This document shows positions 58,601 to 64,000 of a stretch of DNA of 64,000 nt, piece by piece. Every line of letters begins with the position of its first letter. The stretch's first letter is position 1. Under the pieces are notes generated by a model. It was not told the DNA's origin. It did not search any database and worked only from the letters and a program-made list of their open reading frames with translations. The translations under genes were made by a program, and so were the position numbers. Source of the DNA: Posidonia oceanica (lineage: Eukaryota; Streptophyta; Magnoliopsida; Alismatales; Posidoniaceae); the NCBI GenBank assembly GCA_037176725.1, contig JAZBRS010000026.1:63032501-63096500 (forward strand), read 5' to 3'.

Positions 58601-60366
58601 TTGGGAAGAAGGAAATTCAGAATTCTGGAGGAGGAAGAAGGGAGGCTCTAGGTGCTCTCTTGCTCTCTCAATTCACGCTCTAAAAGGTGGAGAAGGAGAA
58701 GGAGAAGGAGAAGGTTTTATCTGGGAGTGGGCACTCGAGTGGTGGATTCAAACCATGAGCACGGGGAGGAGGATGCTGTGAGAGGGAGGTCTGCCGGACA
58801 GGACGCGTGACAGCCAATAATAACTACCACAAAGAGTGTGCTGCCAAAGGACGGGCGGGCTTGAGAGAGGCTGTGAGTGCAGGGGTGCCAGGTGAGGTGA
58901 GTTGATGGTGGGGGGAAATTTGAATCACGAGGGAAAGCTGCTGGCTAAGGAGGAGAAGCTGGTGCAGAGGTCATGGGCCTGAGGAGGAAGAAAGGAGAAA
59001 GAAGAAGAAGGAGAAGGCCGGGGGAAAAAAGAAAGAAAAAAGGAAGGAAGAGAAGGTGGGCTGGGTTGGGCCAGATGAGAGAAAAAAGAAAAAAAGAATG
59101 GGGAAGGCTGGTAGTGGGCTGAGCCGGATAAAAAAGAAAGAAAAGAAAGGAAAATGGGGAAGAAGAAAAGAAGGAGAAAAAGAAAGGGAATGAGGATTTA
59201 AGTTTTGAGAGTTTTTAAGTGGTTGTTTGTTTTAAGTTTTCTTTCTCTTTTTTACTTTTTAATTGTTCTTTTAAGTTTTTCCTAATTGTTTTAATTGTTT
59301 AGGTTTATCTTTTGATTTTAAGTTTTTCTTTTCAATTTTAAGTTTGTTAATTGTTTTTAAGTTTTTCTTTTGATTTTAATTGTTGATTGTTTTTAAGTTT
59401 GTTAATTTGATTTTAAGTTTGTCTTCTTTTTAGTTGTTAATTGTTTAAGTTTTTCCTTTTTGATTTTAATTGTTTAAGTTTTTTAAGTTTGATTTTAATT
59501 GCTAAAGTTTTTTAATTGAATTTTAATTGTTAAATGTTCTTAAGTTTTTGTCTTCTTTTTAATTATTAATTTTTAAGTTTTTAATTGGATTTTAATTGTT
59601 AATTGTTCTTAAGTTTTTGTCTTCTTTTTAATTGTTAATTGTTTAAGTTTTTCTTTTAATTGTTTTCTTAAAGTTTTTAATTGTTTTTCTTGAATTGTTT
59701 TCCTTAATTGTTTTCTTAAAGTTTTTTAATTGTTTTGATTATTTAAGTTTTTTAGTTTGTTTTAATTTATTTTTAATTAGTTTTAACTGTTTTTGGGTTG
59801 TTTTGATTTGTTTTTAATTAGATTTTCTTTTGAATTATTTTTTAAGTGTTTGATTTATTATTCTGGTTGGATTTTTCTCTTTAATTGTTTTAAGAAGTGT
59901 TAAATGAGGCTGATGATGAGTTTGAGGAAAGAGGGAGAAGAAGAGAGGGAGAGGATAATGAGGAGAGAGAAAAGGATAATGAGATGAGAAAGAAGGGTAA
60001 TGACTTCGATTTGGAAGGGCTTTGGGTGAGTGTGTAACCTAGGGTTTCTAGGGTTTGACCTAGGGTTTAATCGAGGATTTTCTATGGTTTTAAATGGAAT
60101 TTTTGAAGGGTTTTTGGAGGGTTTAGGGTTTAGAGTTTTGAGAGGGTTTTGGAAGGTTTGAAAATGGGTTTTGGTTTAGGATTTTCTAGGGTTTTGATGT
60201 GGTTTTGGTTTAGAAAATTGGTGTAGTTCTAGGTTTGTTTTTGGGGTTTGATTTGGAGTTTGGTTTTGAAAAGAGGGTGTGATTTTGGGTTTAGTTTAGG
60301 TGTTTGGTTCAGAAGCCACCAAAGAGAGATTCCACCAATTCAGCCTATCAAAATGAGGTGTCTACA
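55648..60366 (-). repeat. N2 3' LTR
   Basis: 4,719 bp. Same internal order as the N1 LTR: minisatellites, AT-rich TGCAATG stretch, GC-rich block (57520-58700), purine tract, T-rich tract (59200-59890), telo-box-like words (60030-60140). The sequence between conserved ends and blocks differs strongly from N1. Overlapping ORFs in the GC-rich block are not recognisable as proteins. Confidence 0.88.
56625..56890. repeat. 30-33 bp minisatellite in the N2 LTR
   Basis: About nine copies of a unit like GGACCTAAATGCAATG followed by AAAATGCAAACCTA. N1 has only scattered, single versions of these words in the same part of its LTR. Confidence 0.75.
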
Positions 60367-60379
60367 GATGCCCCTCCCT
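60367..60379 (-). other. Polypurine tract of N2
   Basis: Minus strand AGGGAGGGGCATC, identical to N1. Confidence 0.8.
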
Positions 60380-61542
60380 AAGCAAGGTCAAGCGAAGCGA
60401 GGCCACTGCTCAGGGTTGACAAGACACCCCATCTAACCGGAGAGAGCCAGACGTTGCTATAGACGTGAGTCACTTATTCGGCAGATGCACCAAAAATCAT
60501 GACTCGTCACCGAATGCAGATGAATGCGAACACTAGGATGTAGTGCTAATGCAAAGGCTAGTGTACGGTGCTAATGCAAATGTGATGCCTACGCTAATGC
60601 TCATTGCGTTGTACTCCTCTGGGGGAAAGCGGGTGATGCATGCATGCGGAAAGGCAGAAAAATGCAATGCAGTGGTCGCCGGGCAGTACTTCGGGAAAGC
60701 CGGACGATCGGGTGCACTGAGCAGTGTGCAGCTCTAGCGTGGGGGTGCCGTTTGCCAAGCTTCTGCTGTAGGCGTAGGCGATGCAAATGCTGAAAGTAAA
60801 AGGTTGAATGTAAAGATGTTGAAAAAGAGATGCTGAAAAAGAGCATGCGATGCTGGGCATGTAATGCCAAGGAAGCGATCCTGACTGTGCATTGCTGTAA
60901 GTGTCATCTTAAGCCAGCAAGCTACAAAAGTCTTGCGAGTGCCAAGGATGTTACCTTAGCAATGCACGATCAGGGGTTCGATTTCCTAGGCACACCATGA
61001 CATGGAAACGGGATGTGGAAGTTGATGTAATGACTTTAGAGGAGTAGCAGCGCAATAAGAATGCATTGTTATGCAATGGGGCACGCGAGACCGAGAAAAT
61101 GATCCGAGGCCCTGCACTACTGCGAGTACCATCCAAAGTCGGCAAGCTGCAAAAGTCTTGCAGGTGCTGAAGATGCTATCTTAGGCAGTACGCGAACGAA
61201 GGATTCGAATCCTAAGTGCGCGATGCTACGCAGTGAAATGCAAGGTATAAACAGTGGAACGTCGGGCACGTGGAACCGAGAAAACAATACCAAGGCCGCG
61301 CACTACTGCGGGTACCATCCGAAGCGGGCAAGCTGCGAAAGTCTTGCAGGCGCCGAGAATGGTACCTTAAGCAATACACAAACCAGGGGTTCGGATCCTA
61401 AGCACGCCATGTCCGTGTGATGATGGGATGCAATACTAGGACTGACTCTACGGAGGGTACAAGAAAGCTATATGATGTTATACGATGAAATGCTAATGTT
61501 ATGCAGTGGAATGTAGTGTATAGACAATGGAGCATCGGGCAC
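60380..61542 (-). other. N2 interior up to the N3 insertion
   Basis: Collinear with N1 10766-11790. Holds three copies of the about 145-bp repeat (near 60857, 61080 and 61267) with GGTTCGAATCC-like words. No gene. Confidence 0.65.
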
Positions 61543-64000
61543 TGTAGTAATCCTGAATTCTGATCGTCCATACACGATGCCAAAGCTCACGTGCACTGAT
61601 CAAAATAGACTCACTATATGCAGTAGGATCTGAGGGAAGAAACTCGACTCGGAAACGCTGGCAAAAGAAGAAAAAGAAAATGATAAGACAAATTGGAGTC
61701 GCCACCAGGTCTATTAAATTGGGAGACAGGGAAAACCGAGAGTAATGCATGAAAAGACATGCAAAACTGGATGCAAAGAGGGGGCAAAGGGATGCAATGC
61801 GACACAATACAGTGCTATGCTATGCTATGCTATGACTCGAGCCTAGGATAAAGGAATGGTCGATGCGAGCCAAGAGAAAGGGCAAGGACTCCTGTTATGC
61901 ACGGGGAAGGTGTTAGGCACCCCTGATACCTCCGAGAGTCAGTCTTTCTTAGGCAATCTCGCACTCTAATGCAAGGAAATGCTAGCCTAATGCCTAAATG
62001 CAATGAATTGCTGCTTACCATGCAAGGGAAATAAACGTGCTATCTACGTGCTCAGCAACACTGCTAGTGTTCCGAACCGGGCGAACCCTGGTTCGTGAGA
62101 ACTCCTATGCAGTAAGCATCATAGCCCTAATGCAAATGCAGGCGATAAAACAAAACTGCAGGGAAAACCAGGCAATGCAAATGACATGCAAGGGATAAAA
62201 CCAAAGTGGGTTCGGAAAACGGTGCGAGAGCACGGAAAGCGAGGCGAAAGCGTAGAAAACGATGCAAGGGCGCAGAAAACAATGCAAAGGCGCAGAAAAC
62301 GATGCAAAGCGCGGAAAACGAGGCGAAAATGCAGAGAACGATGCAAGGGCACGGAAAGCGAGGCGAAAGCATGGAAAACAAGGCGAAGGCAAGGCACGAA
62401 AACCAAAGCAGGGGTCGGGTCGCATGCATAGGGGTTGTAGTACGCATAAGAAGCAATAAAACGCGAAAAACGGCGAACAAAGCAAAATCAGTGTTTTAAA
62501 ATGACTATCAGCCAACTGCAAGCGTTGGACACTGGCAAATCAGGCGTCCAACGTTGGATGCTGCCATTGCTGGCGTCCAACACCTACTAGAGGCAGACGG
62601 CATGCAATTTCTTGGAAAAGGATGCATTTTAACTATATGAATGCAATACAGATGCAGAAATGCAGCTAGATGGGTGCATGACATGCAGGGCTAACATGAC
62701 AACAAGACAAAAGCAGATTCAGAGCAAGGGGCAAGCTAAGATCTAGAATCAAAGCAAGCAGGGTGTTGGACACCCTTGAGCATGGCGTCCAACGTTAGAC
62801 ACCCGGGGGACTGCCGTCCAACACAGGCCAGAAGACAACAAGGCAAACAGGCATATAAATGACAAACAAAAATTAGGAGCATGCATTTGGGCTACTGGAG
62901 ACAAGCATAGGGTAGACATGCAAGCATGGATCACACAGAAAATCAAAACTCACCATCTACAACATGTGCTAGGCCTAAAGCTCAACCAGAACGTTGGACG
63001 CGAGCTGAACCGGCGTCCAATGTTGGACGCTTGGAACAACAACGTACAACGCCCTAGGAGGCACAAACCAACCAAAATTTGCATAAAAAAAGCATATGAT
63101 CTATAGAACTGAGGAGCAATTGCAAAGGAAGCTAAGCAAGCATATGAACGCAGGAATCATGTAAACAAGAGAGATCAGAGCATTATGCGAGCTAAAAAAA
63201 ACAAAACAGAGGAGCAGGACTGTTAAACGCTGGAGACAGCAGCGTCCAACGTTGGACGCTGAAGCCTCTGGCGTCCAACGGCTGCAGCATGCAAACTTAC
63301 CTGCACTAAGGGGGAGCTCAGCTCTAAACCCCACTAACATGCATGCAAACATACCAAAGACATGCTAGAGCAAACAGAAACAGATTGCAAGCATATGATC
63401 CATGATAATCAACTAAGGAAGAACATGCATAGGAATAAATAGGTAAGGAACTTATAGAAAATAGCATGCAACTTGAGAAGGAAAAGAAAGCCTAAGCATG
63501 GTTGCCATAGGGGCCAGGAATCTTTAAGCATACACAGATCATGCATAAATATTGAAAATAGGCAAGGTGCAAGCATGGCAGTAGAACAGAGCAAGCAGAC
63601 ATGTTGGACGCTGGATGAACCAGCATCCAACGGTGGACACGGCTCACCCAGACGTCCAACACAGGCAGACAACAGATAGCATTAAGGCATGCAAAAGGTG
63701 GTTCAAGCAAGCATGGAACAAGCAAATAGGCATGGCATAGCATCAGAGGACATGCAAGGAAGACACGCAGCGTGGATTTACAAAGTAACAAGCAATAGCA
63801 AGGCATGGCAAACTTCAAAACAGAGGCAAAGGGAAATAGGGTGTTGGACGCCGGCCACTGCCACGTCCAACGTTGGACGCACCAGCTTGGGCATCCAACA
63901 CACTGAACTTCGTTTCAGTCAAGCGAGACAGCCAAATTGATTGAAAACTTCAAATAAACTAGCTAACAAGCAAGGGTGGTCGATAACAAGCATAGTGGTA
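61543..64000 (-). mobile_element. N3: LTR of a third N-type element, partial
   Basis: Opens on the plus strand with TGTAGTAATCCTGAATTC, similar to the N1 and N2 LTR edges (TGTAGCGATCC, TGTAGTAATCC), and stays similar for about 550 bp. It then diverges: a 20-bp-type minisatellite at 62210-62420 and then six stem-loop modules at 62524-63899. The other edge is outside the window, so I cannot tell a full element from a solo LTR. Confidence 0.75.
62524..63899. repeat. Six phased stem-loop modules in the N3 LTR
   Basis: Each module is GTTGGACGC-N11-GCGTCCAAC immediately followed by GTTGGACGC-N11-GCGTCCAAC, with small changes. Left arms start at 62524, 62765, 62993, 63222, 63603 and 63843; the central arms start exactly 20 bp later in all six, and the last arm 28-29 bp after that. 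Loop sequences are unrelated between modules. Modules recur at about 230-bp steps (one step is 381). The arms equal those of element A. Confidence 0.88.

Larger units (their letters stand above)
55648..61542 (-). mobile_element. N2: relative of N1, partial
   Basis: Minus-strand element of the N1 family inserted in element A (base pairs before it: CCGGG). Its 3' LTR (55648-60366), polypurine tract and about 1.2 kb of interior are visible; then N3 interrupts. The LTR shares order and ends with N1 but is clearly diverged. Confidence 0.85.

Noticed and set aside
62524..63899. CRISPR-like array (conserved repeats, variable fixed-length spacers)
   Set aside because: The spacers are only 11 nt and lie inside hairpin loops, the modules are 230 bp apart, and the DNA is plant retrotransposon.

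Overview
The window is plant nuclear DNA made almost entirely of nested LTR retrotransposons. I see no host gene, rRNA or tRNA. Evidence for an angiosperm: Ty3/gypsy polyproteins of the Tat (Ogre/Retand-like) type, with a second RNase H between the retroviral-type RNase H and the integrase; plant mobile domain (PMD) proteins; and plant-style TATA boxes (CTATAAATA). The species cannot be named from this sequence.

Layout. Element A is the oldest layer and runs forward. It has a partial 5' LTR (1-510), PBS (514-531), leader, gag and two protease domains (2498-5913), then G-patch, RT, RNase H, second RNase H and integrase (23606-28114). Antisense genes follow on the minus strand: PMD-a (29871-31228), PMD-b (start at 54993, end at 32055) and a fragment at 55394-55647. 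A is broken three times. N1 (5914-23599, minus strand, LTRs of about 4.8 kb, gag only) sits between the second protease and the G-patch. B (32453-52124, plus strand, LTRs of about 1.55 kb, exact TSD GTCCC) sits in a coiled-coil exon of A's PMD-b. N2 (from 55648, minus strand) sits in the third antisense fragment, and N2 is itself entered at 61543 by N3, whose LTR leaves the window. B is a relative of A with the same order: gag, protease 1, protease 2, G-patch, RT, RNase H, second RNase H, integrase (truncated), then two antisense PMD genes (44173-47024 and 48184-49544).

How the parts may work together. Gag-pol in A and B is decayed mainly by in-frame stop codons. The antisense PMD genes have their own TATA boxes and short introns at matching positions in A and B. 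Such introns survive retrotransposition because they are antisense to the genomic RNA.

The most striking signal is a 28-29 bp stem-loop unit: 8-9 bp arms around a loop of fixed length (10-11 nt) but variable sequence, arranged in exactly phased pairs, triples or runs of five. The units occur in A, B and N3 with element-specific arm sequences. In A and B they lie just upstream of the LTR TATA box and of the antisense gene TATA boxes, and in the leaders. My hypothesis is that the antisense proteins, or another element-specific factor, recognise these units. This is inference.
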